From Shewanella atlantica (GTDB lineage Bacteria; Pseudomonadota; Gammaproteobacteria; Enterobacterales; Shewanellaceae): DNA of 64,000 bases. The stretch is taken from positions 62,001-126,000 of the forward strand of contig NZ_RXNV01000002.1 of assembly GCF_003966265.1 (NCBI RefSeq). The letters are read 5' to 3'. This document shows positions 53,760-63,696 of the stretch, piece after piece. Every line of letters begins with the position of its first letter. Position 1 is the stretch's first letter. The translations under genes were made by a program, and so were the position numbers. A model generated the notes under the pieces. The model ran no database searches. It had not been told where the DNA came from and saw nothing but the letters and a program-made list of their open reading frames with translations.

Positions 53760-55832
53760 ATGCGAAAAATTACCCTGGCTGCCTCAATCGCCAGTATTTT
53801 TGTAGGATTCTCGGCGTGGGCGTTAACCCCATCAATTCCATTCAGCGAGTTACCCGCACTATCGCAGGAACCGCAGCATAAAGTTGCCAGTAAGCGTGTT
53901 ACTGGCCTCTTTACTCGTTCTCACTATCATAGATTTGATCTTGATGATGCGTTTTCCGAGCAGGTATTCAAGCGTTACCTCAAGCAATTAGATTACCGTC
54001 GTAATGTATTGCTGCAAACAGATCTCGATACGTTTTCTGTCTACTCCAAACAGTTTGATGACATGCTTAAAAGTGGTGATTTAACACCTGCTTATAAGAT
54101 GTTCGAACTTGTTCAAAAGCGTCGTTATGACCGTTTCTCGTATGCTTTATCCCTGTTAGACAAAGAGATCGATTTTACTGTTGCTAATGATAAGTATCAG
54201 TTTGATCGTGAAGATGCCACCTGGCCGAAAGATGAGGCTGAACTCGACGAGTTATGGCGTCAACGGGTCAAGTATGATGCGCTAAACCTTAAATTAACCG
54301 GTAAAGAGTGGGATGAGATTGTTCCCGTTCTCGAGAAGCGTTATAACAATGCAATCAAGCGCCTGAGTCAGACTAAGAGTGAAGATGTCTTCCAGGGCGT
54401 GATGAATGCTTTCTCTCGCACTGTCGAACCTCACACCAGTTATCTATCCCCCAGAAATGCTGAGCGTTTCCAGATGGAGATGAACTTGAGTCTTGAGGGG
54501 ATCGGTGCCGTACTGCAGATGGATGATGATTATACTGTTATCAAAAGTCTGGTTGCCGGCGGACCCGCGGCAACGAGTGAAAAACTATCACCCGAAGATA
54601 AGATTGTCGGTGTTGGCCAGGATGACAAAGAAGTTGTCGATGTCATTGGCTGGCGTCTCGATGATGTTGTCGAACTGATTAAAGGCCCTAAAGGCAGTAA
54701 AGTTGTCTTACAGATTCTACCTAAAAAAGGTGGTTCTTCGGCTAAAACATTCGAAGTGACCATAGTCAGAGATAAGATCAGGCTCGAAGATCGAGCTGCA
54801 ACCTCTGAGGTGATAGAGCCAGATGAAGGCCTCTACGCTAATCGTAAGGTTGGTGTTATCCAGATCCCTGGTTTTTATATGGATCTGTCAAAGGATGTGT
54901 CTAAAGAGCTTATCAAGTTGAAAAAAGCGCAGGTCGAGGGTGTGATCATCGACCTACGTGGCAACGGTGGTGGTGCATTAACCGAGGCAACGCTGTTAAC
55001 TGGCCTGTTTATTGAGCAGGGTCCGGTTGTACAGATCAGAGATGCCAATGGTAAGGTCTCGCAGAATCGTGATAATGACGGACGTACAACTTATAGTGGA
55101 CCATTAACTGTGATGGTCGATCGTTATAGTGCATCTGCTTCTGAAATTTTTGCTGCAGCACTTCAGGATTATGATCGTGCACTGATCGTCGGCGAGTCAA
55201 CTTTTGGTAAAGGTACAGTTCAGCAGCATAAGAGCCTCGGCCGTATCTATGATATGTATGAGAAGCCAATTGGGCACGTTCAGTACACCATAGCTAAGTT
55301 TTACCGCATCAATGGCGGCAGTACTCAACTTAAAGGTGTTACACCTGATATCTCTTTCCCGAGTGCATTGGAGCCGGGTGAGTATGGTGAAGCTGAAGAA
55401 GAAAATGCATTACCTTGGGATAAAGTGCCGGTTGCACAATACGGCACCCTGGGTGATGTTAACCCTAACCTGATCGGTAACCTTGTTGTTAAACACGAAT
55501 CTCGTATTAAGCAAGATGTTGAGTTTAGCTATATCTACCAAGATATCGCCGAATTTAAGAAACATCATGATGAAAAAACGGTTTCTCTTGTTGAGAGCGA
55601 GCGTATTGCTGAACGCGAAGCTAATGACAAGAAGCAGCTCGTTCGTCTTAATGAACGCCGTGTGAACCAAGGCCTAGAGGTTGTTAAGTCACTCGATTCA
55701 GAAGATACAGAAACTGAGTCAGACACAGACGAAGATGAACTGGTTACACCAGATGCCTTCCGTGATGAAACGGTTTATATCACTCTCGATATGGTCGATA
55801 TTGAAAGAGTGGCTAAAAACGAATCAAAGTAA
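53760..55832 (+). CDS. prc: Tail-specific periplasmic protease Prc
   Basis: Using the ATG at 53760 (AAGGAG ten bases upstream; two in-frame TTG codons precede it) gives 690 residues (E. coli 682). A signal peptide ends near AWA-LT. A PDZ domain lies around residues 240-330. The catalytic Ser/Lys dyad is visible in YSASASEIFAAAL and STFGKGTVQQ. The C-terminal DUF3340-like region is present. Prc processes FtsI and degrades Spr/MepS and ssrA-tagged periplasmic proteins. A strong terminator follows. Confidence 0.95.
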   Translation: MRKITLAASIASIFVGFSAWALTPSIPFSELPALSQEPQHKVASKRVTGLFTRSHYHRFDLDDAFSEQVFKRYLKQLDYRRNVLLQTDLDTFSVYSKQFDDMLKSGDLTPAYKMFELVQKRRYDRFSYALSLLDKEIDFTVANDKYQFDREDATWPKDEAELDELWRQRVKYDALNLKLTGKEWDEIVPVLEKRYNNAIKRLSQTKSEDVFQGVMNAFSRTVEPHTSYLSPRNAERFQMEMNLSLEGIGAVLQMDDDYTVIKSLVAGGPAATSEKLSPEDKIVGVGQDDKEVVDVIGWRLDDVVELIKGPKGSKVVLQILPKKGGSSAKTFEVTIVRDKIRLEDRAATSEVIEPDEGLYANRKVGVIQIPGFYMDLSKDVSKELIKLKKAQVEGVIIDLRGNGGGALTEATLLTGLFIEQGPVVQIRDANGKVSQNRDNDGRTTYSGPLTVMVDRYSASASEIFAAALQDYDRALIVGESTFGKGTVQQHKSLGRIYDMYEKPIGHVQYTIAKFYRINGGSTQLKGVTPDISFPSALEPGEYGEAEEENALPWDKVPVAQYGTLGDVNPNLIGNLVVKHESRIKQDVEFSYIYQDIAEFKKHHDEKTVSLVESERIAEREANDKKQLVRLNERRVNQGLEVVKSLDSEDTETESDTDEDELVTPDAFRDETVYITLDMVDIERVAKNESK

Positions 55833-55849
55833 AATGAGTTAAATAATTA

Positions 55850-55875
55850 AAAACGCGCCAATGGCGCGTTTTTTC
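55850..55875 (+). terminator. Intrinsic terminator after prc
   Basis: AAACGCGCC-AAT-GGCGCGTTT has nine pairs followed by six T. It lies 18 bases after the prc stop. Confidence 0.93.
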
Positions 55876-55933
55876 ATATCTGTTACATCAAAATTCAGAT
55901 GTATAAGTTAGTTAAAGGATCTAAGGCCTGTAT

Positions 55934-58501
55934 ATGACAACAATGAATGCGAAGTACCTGAAGGATTACCTGGCTCCCGCTTTTACCATCACCCATATCG
56001 ATCTTAATTTTCACTTAGATGGTGCAGAGACTTTAGTTACGGCGAAAAGTCAGGTTGTACGAAAAGATAATCAGGCGACAACCTTAGTATTAGACGGCGA
56101 AGGTATTGAGATTATTTCACTTAAAGTGGCAGGTGTTGATGCCAGCTATAGCCAGAAAGAGGCAAAACTCAGCATAGAGACACAGCTTGAAGAGTTTGAG
56201 TTAGAGATAGTAACAAAACTCGATCCTGAAGCGAACTCAAGCCTCGAAGGCCTCTACATGTCTGACGGGGCTTACTGCACCCAGTGCGAAGCTGAAGGGT
56301 TCAGACGTATCACCTATTTCCTGGACAGACCCGACGTACTTGCCGTGTACAGTGTGAGAGTAGAAGCCGATTCCAGGGCTTTTCCATATCTCTTGAGTAA
56401 TGGCAATTTGCTGGAGCAGGGTGAGGTTTCACCGGGGCGTCATTTCGTTAAGTGGCATGACCCATTTCCAAAGCCTGCCTATCTGTTTGCCCTGGTTGCA
56501 GGTGATTTCGATCTGCTGGAAGATAATTTTGTTACATCGAGTCAGCGTACAGTAAAGTTACAGGTCTTTGTCGATAAAGGTAACCTTCATAAAGCGCACC
56601 ATGCCATGGCATCACTAAAGAAATCGATGGCTTGGGATGAGTCCAGATTCGATCTTGAGTATGATCTGGACATATACATGATTGTGGCGGTCGACTTCTT
56701 CAATATGGGAGCGATGGAGAACAAAGGACTCAATGTTTTCAATACCAAGTATGTGTTGGCAGATACGAGCTCGGCGACAGATGAAGATTATCATGGGATC
56801 GAGTCGGTGGTAGGGCATGAGTATTTCCACAACTGGACCGGAAACAGAGTGACCTGCAGAGACTGGTTTCAATTGAGTCTTAAGGAAGGGTTAACCGTGT
56901 TCAGAGATCAAGAGTTCAGCTCAGATCTCGGCTCTCGTGCCGTTAACCGTATCCATGCGATTAAAGTGATAAAAAATCAGCAGTTCGCCGAAGATTCTGG
57001 ACCTATGGCGCACCCTATACGCCCTGAGTCTGTGATCGAGATGAATAACTTCTATACGGTTACCGTCTATAACAAAGGCGCCGAAGTGATCCGTATGATG
57101 CATACCTTGCTTGGCGAAAAATCCTTTCAAGCCGGTATGAAACTGTATTTCGAGCGTCATGATGGCCAAGCTGTCACCTGTGATGACTTCGCCGCAGCTA
57201 TGACAGACGCCAGCGGCATCGATCTCTCATTATTTAAACGTTGGTATAGTCAATCCGGTACACCAATTGTGACGGTCAAAGAGAGCTATGATGCTGAAAA
57301 GGGATGTTATTCTCTCATTATCGAACAGGTCACTCAGCCAACGGCGGATCAAAACGATAAGCTACCACTGCATATTCCATTTGATTTAGAACTTCTGTCA
57401 CCGGATGGTACTTCGATGTTGAGTCAGGTATTGAATGTTAAGGAGTCACGTCAGGAGTTTATCTTTAATGATATTTCCGAGCAGCCGATACCTTCACTAT
57501 TACAAAATTTTTCGGCGCCGGTTAAGCTCGATTTTTCTTATTCGGTCGAACAGTTGGTGCATCTCATGCGCTATGCCAGCAGTGAAGTGGCGCGTTGGGA
57601 AGCCTCTGTTGCGCTAATAAGTCAATCTATTTGGGATAATGTGGCTAACTTAGGCCAGCAGCAAGCGATGCACATCGATCCAAGAGTGACCGATGCATAC
57701 CGAGGTGTGCTTCTCAGTGAAGAGTTAGATCATGCACTGGTTGCCGAAATTTTCACACTGCCTTCAGTCTCGGCCTTAATTGAACAAGCTGATTCTGTCG
57801 ATCTCGATGCCTTAGCGACTGCCAGAGCTTTTGTGGTGGAAGAGTTGGCTGCGGCTTGTGAAGATGAACTGCTTAGCCGTTATCGTGAACAGGCGAGTAT
57901 CGATAATGCCGGATCGAGGGCGCTTAAGAATATTTGCTTGCTTCTACTACAAAAAGTGTCTGAAGAGCATCAGGTATTTGCCAAAGCTCAGTATGAACAG
58001 GCTGAGAATATGACCGATAGTCTCGGTGCATTATTGGCGCTTAATGGTGAAGACTCAGCCTTGAGAACGTCATTGATGACAGATTATGAAACTAACTGGA
58101 GTGACACGCCTTTAGTGATGGATAAGTGGCTTTCTCTTCAGGCCACGTGCGCATCGGATACCTGTTTACAGCAACTGGAAAAATTAACTAAGCATCAATC
58201 TTTTAGTTTTTCTAACCCAAACAGAGTACGCTCGTTAATTGGCGCATTTGCCGCTGCTAATACGGTACAGTTCCATAAACTCGATGGCAGTGGTTATGAA
58301 TTTGTAACCGATACTATCATTATGCTCAATAAGTTGAACCCGCAAGTTGCAGCCCGGATAATTACCCCTCTTATCCAGTTTAAAAAGTTTGACCAAGCCA
58401 GACAGTTACTGATGAAAGCGTCGCTTAAACGTATATTAGGACTCGAAGACTTATCAAAAGATCTGTATGAGAAAGTCTCAAAAGCACTCGATAGTAAGTA
58501 G
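55934..58501 (+). CDS. pepN: Aminopeptidase N (M1 family)
   Basis: This 855-residue enzyme (E. coli PepN 870) cleaves N-terminal amino acids from peptides in the cytoplasm. GAMEN is at residues ~258-262 and the zinc motif HEYFHNWTGNR around residue 295, with the downstream Glu in LKEGLTVFRDQEFSSD. The C-terminal helical M1 domain is complete. The gene stands alone after prc's terminator. The ATG at 55934 is used; another ATG lies three codons later. Confidence 0.96.
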   Translation: MTTMNAKYLKDYLAPAFTITHIDLNFHLDGAETLVTAKSQVVRKDNQATTLVLDGEGIEIISLKVAGVDASYSQKEAKLSIETQLEEFELEIVTKLDPEANSSLEGLYMSDGAYCTQCEAEGFRRITYFLDRPDVLAVYSVRVEADSRAFPYLLSNGNLLEQGEVSPGRHFVKWHDPFPKPAYLFALVAGDFDLLEDNFVTSSQRTVKLQVFVDKGNLHKAHHAMASLKKSMAWDESRFDLEYDLDIYMIVAVDFFNMGAMENKGLNVFNTKYVLADTSSATDEDYHGIESVVGHEYFHNWTGNRVTCRDWFQLSLKEGLTVFRDQEFSSDLGSRAVNRIHAIKVIKNQQFAEDSGPMAHPIRPESVIEMNNFYTVTVYNKGAEVIRMMHTLLGEKSFQAGMKLYFERHDGQAVTCDDFAAAMTDASGIDLSLFKRWYSQSGTPIVTVKESYDAEKGCYSLIIEQVTQPTADQNDKLPLHIPFDLELLSPDGTSMLSQVLNVKESRQEFIFNDISEQPIPSLLQNFSAPVKLDFSYSVEQLVHLMRYASSEVARWEASVALISQSIWDNVANLGQQQAMHIDPRVTDAYRGVLLSEELDHALVAEIFTLPSVSALIEQADSVDLDALATARAFVVEELAAACEDELLSRYREQASIDNAGSRALKNICLLLLQKVSEEHQVFAKAQYEQAENMTDSLGALLALNGEDSALRTSLMTDYETNWSDTPLVMDKWLSLQATCASDTCLQQLEKLTKHQSFSFSNPNRVRSLIGAFAAANTVQFHKLDGSGYEFVTDTIIMLNKLNPQVAARIITPLIQFKKFDQARQLLMKASLKRILGLEDLSKDLYEKVSKALDSK

Positions 58502-58516
58502 AGAGCGGTGAGCCAG

Positions 58517-58553
58517 GTTTATGACTCTCCTGTATGAAAGGGGAGTCATAAAC
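58517..58553 (+). terminator. Candidate hairpin after pepN
   Basis: GTTTATGACTC and GAGTCATAAAC form an eleven-pair stem around a ~15-base loop. No clean T run follows, so it may be a processed 3' end rather than a true intrinsic terminator. Confidence 0.5.
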
Positions 58554-58609
58554 TTATCTGCCCTTTCATTGCCTTATTATATTTTTTCCTGTTGTTTTAG
58601 TTTGAAAAT

Positions 58610-58825
58610 ATGACCTTTTATTTTTCTTTAAATGTAAGTTTTCACGAATTTCAGCGCTACTATCAAGGGCATGTCGATAAAGTCGAAGTGCACGACAGTC
58701 ATGGAAGGAAACTTTGGATTAACGGCCGTCATTTTCGCCGGTTTTTAACTCGCTCCGGTGTTCACGGTAATTTTAAATTGGAGCTGACTGAAAAGGGGGA
58801 GCTGGTTTCTCTGCAAAAAATTTAG
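58610..58825 (+). CDS. DUF2835 family protein
   Basis: The 71-residue protein matches the small DUF2835 family: FYFSLNVSFHEFQRYYQGHVDKVEV at the start and SGVHGNFKLELTEKGELVSL at the end. It is basic and probably soluble. The function is unknown. It stands alone between pepN and the DUF1302 gene. Confidence 0.85.
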   Translation: MTFYFSLNVSFHEFQRYYQGHVDKVEVHDSHGRKLWINGRHFRRFLTRSGVHGNFKLELTEKGELVSLQKI

Positions 58826-59152
58826 CATCAAACTTTAGAGTAATTACTTCAAACGACTGATTGGCTTTTCTTCATAAAAGCATCGTCCTCTGCTTTATGT
58901 AATCCTTTGTTATTTCACAATATCCTTCTTACTTTTCGCTTATAACACCATCTTCTTATCTAATTTTTAAATCAAGCGTTTAAATTATTGTTTTATTTCT
59001 AGCTAAACTACTTAAATCTTTAGAAGAATTTCTCAAATTCCGTCTTGCTCATCAGATGTAAATGCTGTAACAATGGTGTTACCTGTAGGCTAACAAGATG
59101 TTGGTTGTCATTCCTATAACAAGAATCCAGCAGGTTATGGAGAGAAGCTAAA
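58826..59152. promoter_or_regulatory. Upstream region of the DUF1302 operon with a 16-base palindrome
   Basis: These 327 AT-rich bases hold no supportable gene. GTAACA-ATGG-TGTTAC (59067-59082) is a perfect inverted repeat 70 bases before the DUF1302 start and is a plausible repressor operator. Confidence 0.5.
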
Positions 59153-61213
59153 ATGAAAAAGGTTATAAACGGCTTTAATAAGTCGACGCTTGCTTTGGGG
59201 ATCGTTGCGGCACTGAGTATGGGAGTTACTTCCGGTGTCAACGCTGTATCATTTGATTGGGGAGAAGTTCAAGGAACGTTCGATTCAACCTGGTCCGCCG
59301 GCGCGAGTTGGCGGGTCGAGGGGAGAGATTGGGATAACCATATTGGTAAGGTTAACCATCCCAGGTTTGATTGGTCCAATTACTCTGCGTTCAATAATAC
59401 TAAATATACCTCCGCCGAGATTTGGGCTCAACCTGGGTCATACTCCAGTAATGGAGACTTGAGTAATCTACTCTACTCCCAAGGCGATACAACAGCAGTT
59501 GTGTTCAAGGGATTGCATGAGCTCTCACTTCAGTACAAAAACTTTGGTGTCTTCGCCCGTGGTATGTATTTTTATGATCAGAAAGCGAATAACGGCGACT
59601 ATGGATTTAGCGACCCGTTAACGGGTAAAGAGTACGACCCTTGTATGGACTCGGAAGCATCGAAAGTGCAATGTAAAGATGTACGCTTGCTCGATGCCTT
59701 TGTTTACGGCAACTTCGATTTCAATGACGGGGCTAACCCGCTTACTATTCGTGTCGGTAATCAGGTGGTCTCCTGGGGTGAAAGTACCCTGATCCCCCAT
59801 GGTATCGGCGTGATTAACCCTGTCGATCTTAATATCCTCAATGCGCCGGGCGCAGAGCTCAAAGAAGCATTCAGACCTCAGGGTATGGTGTGGGCATCAT
59901 TTGGCATGACTGATGAGCTATCTGTTGAGGCCTTCTATCAATATGACTGGGAACCTGTATGGGTTCCAACGCCGGGCTCATATTTCTCGACCAATGATTT
60001 TGCCGGTTATGGTGGTTATGGTCAGAATGCTCAGTTAGGTTTTCAGGCAAACCCGGATATGAATCTGGAGTTCCTCGAAGCCGAGTACAATAAACTTGCC
60101 CAGATGGTGATCTCTGGTAATTATGACTCTGCGACCCTTGGTGCGTTGGCTTTAGCCTACCCGACCAAGGCTACTCTGGTACAAGACCAAGCCAGTGCCA
60201 GCGATTCGGGTCAGTATGGTGTAAAACTGGGTTATTACTCGCCAGCTCTGTGGGAGACCGAGTTTGGTCTCTACTACATGAACTACCATAGTCGCAGACC
60301 TCTTATTAGCGGAACGACGGCTGATTTTGGTCAACAGGCTATCGCCAACGACCTTGCTAAACTAGGTGCCCTGGCTGCAACCGGTGGCACTGTCGACCGT
60401 GATGTGATGCTTGGTTTAGAGACCTTCTCTAAGGCGCAGATCGAATACCCTGAAGATATCCAGCTCTATGGTTTCAGCTTCAACACCTTGATTGGTGACA
60501 CTTCGGTTGCTGGTGAAATTGCTCACCGTCAGGATGAACCTCTGCAGATTGACGATGTTGAACTGCTTTTCGCCGCTATGCCTCAACAGTTAGCTAATGC
60601 AGGCTTACGCCCGGACTTCGATGGTATTTCACAATACACCTCTTATGTTGATGACGTGGGACCGGGTGAGTATGCAGAGGGCTTTATACGCCTTGATACC
60701 ACTCAAGCTCAAGCGACCTTTACTCACCTGTTCGGTCCTACTTTAGGCACGAGTAATCTGGTTATGTTAGCCGAGATTGGCGGCGTGTGGATCCATGATA
60801 TGCCTGGTTTCGATGAGTTAAGACTCAATGGACCGGGTACTGCGCGTTCGGGTGGAAATCCGGATATGCCAGGCATCATCGAAGGTGTGCACAATGGTCC
60901 TGAGACCAACCCGTTCCCGACTGATTTTGCCTGGGGTTATCGTTTAGTCGCTAAGGCTGACTATAACAACTTGTTCTCTGGCATCAATATGTCTCCCCGT
61001 GTGATCTTCTCACACGATGTTGAGGGCATTACGCCGGATCCTATGTTCCTGTTCACCGAAGGAAAGAAATCAGTTTCTGTCGGCGTAAACTTCGATTATC
61101 AGAGTCGTTGGGGCGCAGATTTCTCCTACAATAGCTTCTTCGGTGGCGTAGGAACGACTAACCAGATGTCAGACCGCGATTACGTGTCGTTTAACATCAA
61201 GTACTCAATCTAA
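59153..61213 (+). CDS. DUF1302 family outer-membrane protein
   Basis: The 686-residue exported protein has a signal peptide (residues 1-31, ending VNA-VS). A beta-rich barrel region follows, ending in ...SFNIKYSI with the C-terminal aromatic pattern of outer-membrane proteins. It matches DUF1302, a family always found with DUF1329 and an RND transporter. A GGAGAG ribosome site precedes the ATG. Family members are proposed outer-membrane partners of an envelope export system; the cargo is not established here. Confidence 0.9.
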   Translation: MKKVINGFNKSTLALGIVAALSMGVTSGVNAVSFDWGEVQGTFDSTWSAGASWRVEGRDWDNHIGKVNHPRFDWSNYSAFNNTKYTSAEIWAQPGSYSSNGDLSNLLYSQGDTTAVVFKGLHELSLQYKNFGVFARGMYFYDQKANNGDYGFSDPLTGKEYDPCMDSEASKVQCKDVRLLDAFVYGNFDFNDGANPLTIRVGNQVVSWGESTLIPHGIGVINPVDLNILNAPGAELKEAFRPQGMVWASFGMTDELSVEAFYQYDWEPVWVPTPGSYFSTNDFAGYGGYGQNAQLGFQANPDMNLEFLEAEYNKLAQMVISGNYDSATLGALALAYPTKATLVQDQASASDSGQYGVKLGYYSPALWETEFGLYYMNYHSRRPLISGTTADFGQQAIANDLAKLGALAATGGTVDRDVMLGLETFSKAQIEYPEDIQLYGFSFNTLIGDTSVAGEIAHRQDEPLQIDDVELLFAAMPQQLANAGLRPDFDGISQYTSYVDDVGPGEYAEGFIRLDTTQAQATFTHLFGPTLGTSNLVMLAEIGGVWIHDMPGFDELRLNGPGTARSGGNPDMPGIIEGVHNGPETNPFPTDFAWGYRLVAKADYNNLFSGINMSPRVIFSHDVEGITPDPMFLFTEGKKSVSVGVNFDYQSRWGADFSYNSFFGGVGTTNQMSDRDYVSFNIKYSI

Positions 61214-61231
61214 ATCACAAGGACAATAACA

Positions 61232-62596
61232 ATGAATAAACTTGGGATATTGTCGGCGTCTGTGATGCTAGCACTCAGTGCGCCTGCCGCATTGGCTAAA
61301 GTTACAGATGCTGAAGCTGCAAAGCTTGGAACCGAATTAACGCCACTCGGTGGTGTTAAAGCCGGTAATGCCGATGGTTCGATTCCTGCCTGGGATGGCG
61401 GGATCACTTCTGCTATTGCCGGTTATGAGAAGGGTATGCATCATCCGGATCCTTTCTCTGATGACAAGGTCGAATTTACGATAACGAATGCCAACAAAGA
61501 TAAGTACAAGGCTCATTTGACTGATGGTCAGAGAAAGTTATTCGAACTTTACCCTGACACCTACAAAATGAATGTCTATAAGACCAGACGTACAGCTTCT
61601 GTACCTCAGTTTGTCTATGATGCGACTAAAGCCAATGCGACCCGTGCAGAACTAGTATCTGATGGTAATGGTGTTAAAGGTGCATCGATCGGTGTGCCAT
61701 TCCCTATGCCTAAAAACGGTTTAGAGGTTATCTGGAACCATGTACTGCGTTTCCGTGGTGTGGATGTTGAAACTGCCCGTAGCCAAGCCGCACCGACGGC
61801 AAGTGGTAGCTATACCTTAGTTGAAACTACCGAAGAGATACGTTTTCAGTATTCTCGTCCGGAGATCACTTTAGATAAACTAAATGCTTCAAATACCTTG
61901 TTCTATTTCAAGCAGGTAGTGACACAACCGGCGCGTCTTGCCGGTACTGCATTACTGGTTAAAGAGACCATGGATCAAGAAGCACTACCTCGCCAGGCGT
62001 GGACCTATAACACAGGTCAACGTCGTGTTCGTAAGGCGCCTAATGTGGCTTTTGATACACCTGGCTCAGTATCTGATGGTCTGAGGACAACGGATGACTT
62101 TGACATGTTTAACGGTTCCCCTGTTCGCTATAACTGGGAGTTGATCGGTAAGCAGGAAGTCTATATCCCGTACAATGACTACAAGATACATTCGGATAAG
62201 CTAAAGTATGACCAGATCATTCATCCCGGTCACGTGAATCCTGAGTTTGTGCGTTGGGAAAAGCATCGTGTTTGGGTTGTTAAAGCTCAGCTAAAAGAGG
62301 GAATGCGTCATATCTATAAGACGCGTACTTTCTACATAGATGAGGACTCATGGCAGGTATCGTTAGCCGATATGTATGATAATCGTGATGAGCTATACCG
62401 TGTCGCTGTCGCACATGCTATTAACTATTACGAAGTACCAACACATTGGAGTACGCTCGAGGTCTTCCATGATCTTCAATCCCGTCGTTATATCGCAATG
62501 GGACTCGATAATGAAGGCCGTATGTATAATTTTGATGCCAAGCTGAGTGAAGCTAACTTCACCCCTGCTGCGTTAAGACGTGCCGGTATTCGTTAA
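61232..62596 (+). CDS. DUF1329 family exported protein
   Basis: The 454-residue protein has a signal peptide ending near ALA-KV (residue 22). The mature part begins VTDAEAAKLGTELTPLGGVKAGNADGSIPAWDGG, the DUF1329 signature. The fold is related to lipoprotein carriers of the LolA/LolB type according to family knowledge. It is 18 bases after the DUF1302 gene and 58 before the Ycf48-like gene, so the three are one operon. It may carry a hydrophobic compound across the periplasm; that is inference. Confidence 0.9.
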   Translation: MNKLGILSASVMLALSAPAALAKVTDAEAAKLGTELTPLGGVKAGNADGSIPAWDGGITSAIAGYEKGMHHPDPFSDDKVEFTITNANKDKYKAHLTDGQRKLFELYPDTYKMNVYKTRRTASVPQFVYDATKANATRAELVSDGNGVKGASIGVPFPMPKNGLEVIWNHVLRFRGVDVETARSQAAPTASGSYTLVETTEEIRFQYSRPEITLDKLNASNTLFYFKQVVTQPARLAGTALLVKETMDQEALPRQAWTYNTGQRRVRKAPNVAFDTPGSVSDGLRTTDDFDMFNGSPVRYNWELIGKQEVYIPYNDYKIHSDKLKYDQIIHPGHVNPEFVRWEKHRVWVVKAQLKEGMRHIYKTRTFYIDEDSWQVSLADMYDNRDELYRVAVAHAINYYEVPTHWSTLEVFHDLQSRRYIAMGLDNEGRMYNFDAKLSEANFTPAALRRAGIR

Positions 62597-62610
62597 TTCT
62601 TCGATACAAA

Positions 62611-62633
62611 AGGGGCATCGATAGGGTGCCCCT
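62611..62633 (+). terminator. Hairpin within the DUF1302 operon
   Basis: AGGGGCA (62611-62617) pairs with TGCCCCT (62627-62633) just after the DUF1329 stop. There is no T run, so it may reduce rather than stop transcription into the next gene. Confidence 0.4.
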
Positions 62634-62654
62634 CTATCTCTTAAGGAAGTCTGT

Positions 62655-63680
62655 ATGTTGTTTAGCATGCTTCGATTTGTTTCCGTTTGTTTAATCGCTG
62701 CTCTTTTTCTGTCATCTGTTGCCCATGCGAGCGATGCAAACAGTACAAGTAGTCAAATTCAGCCATTAGCCATCGAGTCAATCATCCTCGATATAGCGAC
62801 CCAGGGCAGCACTACGGTTGCCGTTGGCGAGCGTGGACATGTTTTCATTTTTGATAGTGAAAAAGAGGGGGGGTGGACGCAAGTTGCAACACCGACAAAT
62901 GCCCATCTCACTAAAGCCTTTTTTATCACCCCAAAACTCGGCTGGGCGGTTGGTCATGATGCAACCATTATCCATACCAGAGATGCCGGCCTGACCTGGC
63001 AGTTGCAGATGGGTTCACCTGAGATAGAAAAGCCTTTGATGGATGTTTTCTTTTTTGATGAATCAAATGGTGTAGCTGTAGGTGCTTACGGCTTGTTCTA
63101 TAGAACATCTGATGGTGGTACAACATGGTTAAGCGAGTACCATGAAGAGTTATTGTTTGAGGAAGATATTAGCTACCTTGCCGAATTAAAAGCAGAAGAT
63201 GAGGCGCTCTACCTAAGTGAACGCAGTGCTTTGCTGCCGCACTTTAACCGCATAAATGTACTCTCCAGCGGTCAGCTAATCATGGTCGGTGAACTTGGAT
63301 TGGTTGCCGTTTCCGATAATCAAGGTAAGCAATGGACCAAAGTTGATTTCATCTATGAAGGTTCCCTGTTCAATACGATTCAACTCAATCAAACTATTTT
63401 TGTAATGGGACTTCGAGGTCACATTTTCCAGGCTGATCTTGATTTGGGCAGCTGGAAAGAGGTGATATTACCTGTCAAGTCTACGATTAACGGTGCTTTG
63501 CCGAACAATGATGGCGGGTTAATTTTAGTCGGTAATGCCGGTGTGATAATTGATGTACCCGTTGAGGGAAAGAGTAAGGTTATTCAACAGCGACAGGGAG
63601 AGAATCTCGTTGCGATTAATCAAGATCCACAGGGACATATTTGGGTGGCTGGAACAAAAGGCCTCTTCGAATTAAAATAA
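62655..63680 (+). CDS. Exported Ycf48-like beta-propeller protein
   Basis: The 341-residue protein has a signal peptide ending near AHA-SD (residue 25). The mature part has several BNR/Ycf48-type blades with the pattern GWAVGHDATIIHTRDAGLTW and GVAVGAYGLFYRTSDGGTTW. In plants and cyanobacteria Ycf48 assists photosystem assembly; in this operon type it is a periplasmic accessory protein of unknown role. It precedes the RND transporter gene by 16 bases. Confidence 0.88.
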   Translation: MLFSMLRFVSVCLIAALFLSSVAHASDANSTSSQIQPLAIESIILDIATQGSTTVAVGERGHVFIFDSEKEGGWTQVATPTNAHLTKAFFITPKLGWAVGHDATIIHTRDAGLTWQLQMGSPEIEKPLMDVFFFDESNGVAVGAYGLFYRTSDGGTTWLSEYHEELLFEEDISYLAELKAEDEALYLSERSALLPHFNRINVLSSGQLIMVGELGLVAVSDNQGKQWTKVDFIYEGSLFNTIQLNQTIFVMGLRGHIFQADLDLGSWKEVILPVKSTINGALPNNDGGLILVGNAGVIIDVPVEGKSKVIQQRQGENLVAINQDPQGHIWVAGTKGLFELK

Positions 63681-63696
63681 TAATAGGATCGTTAAG

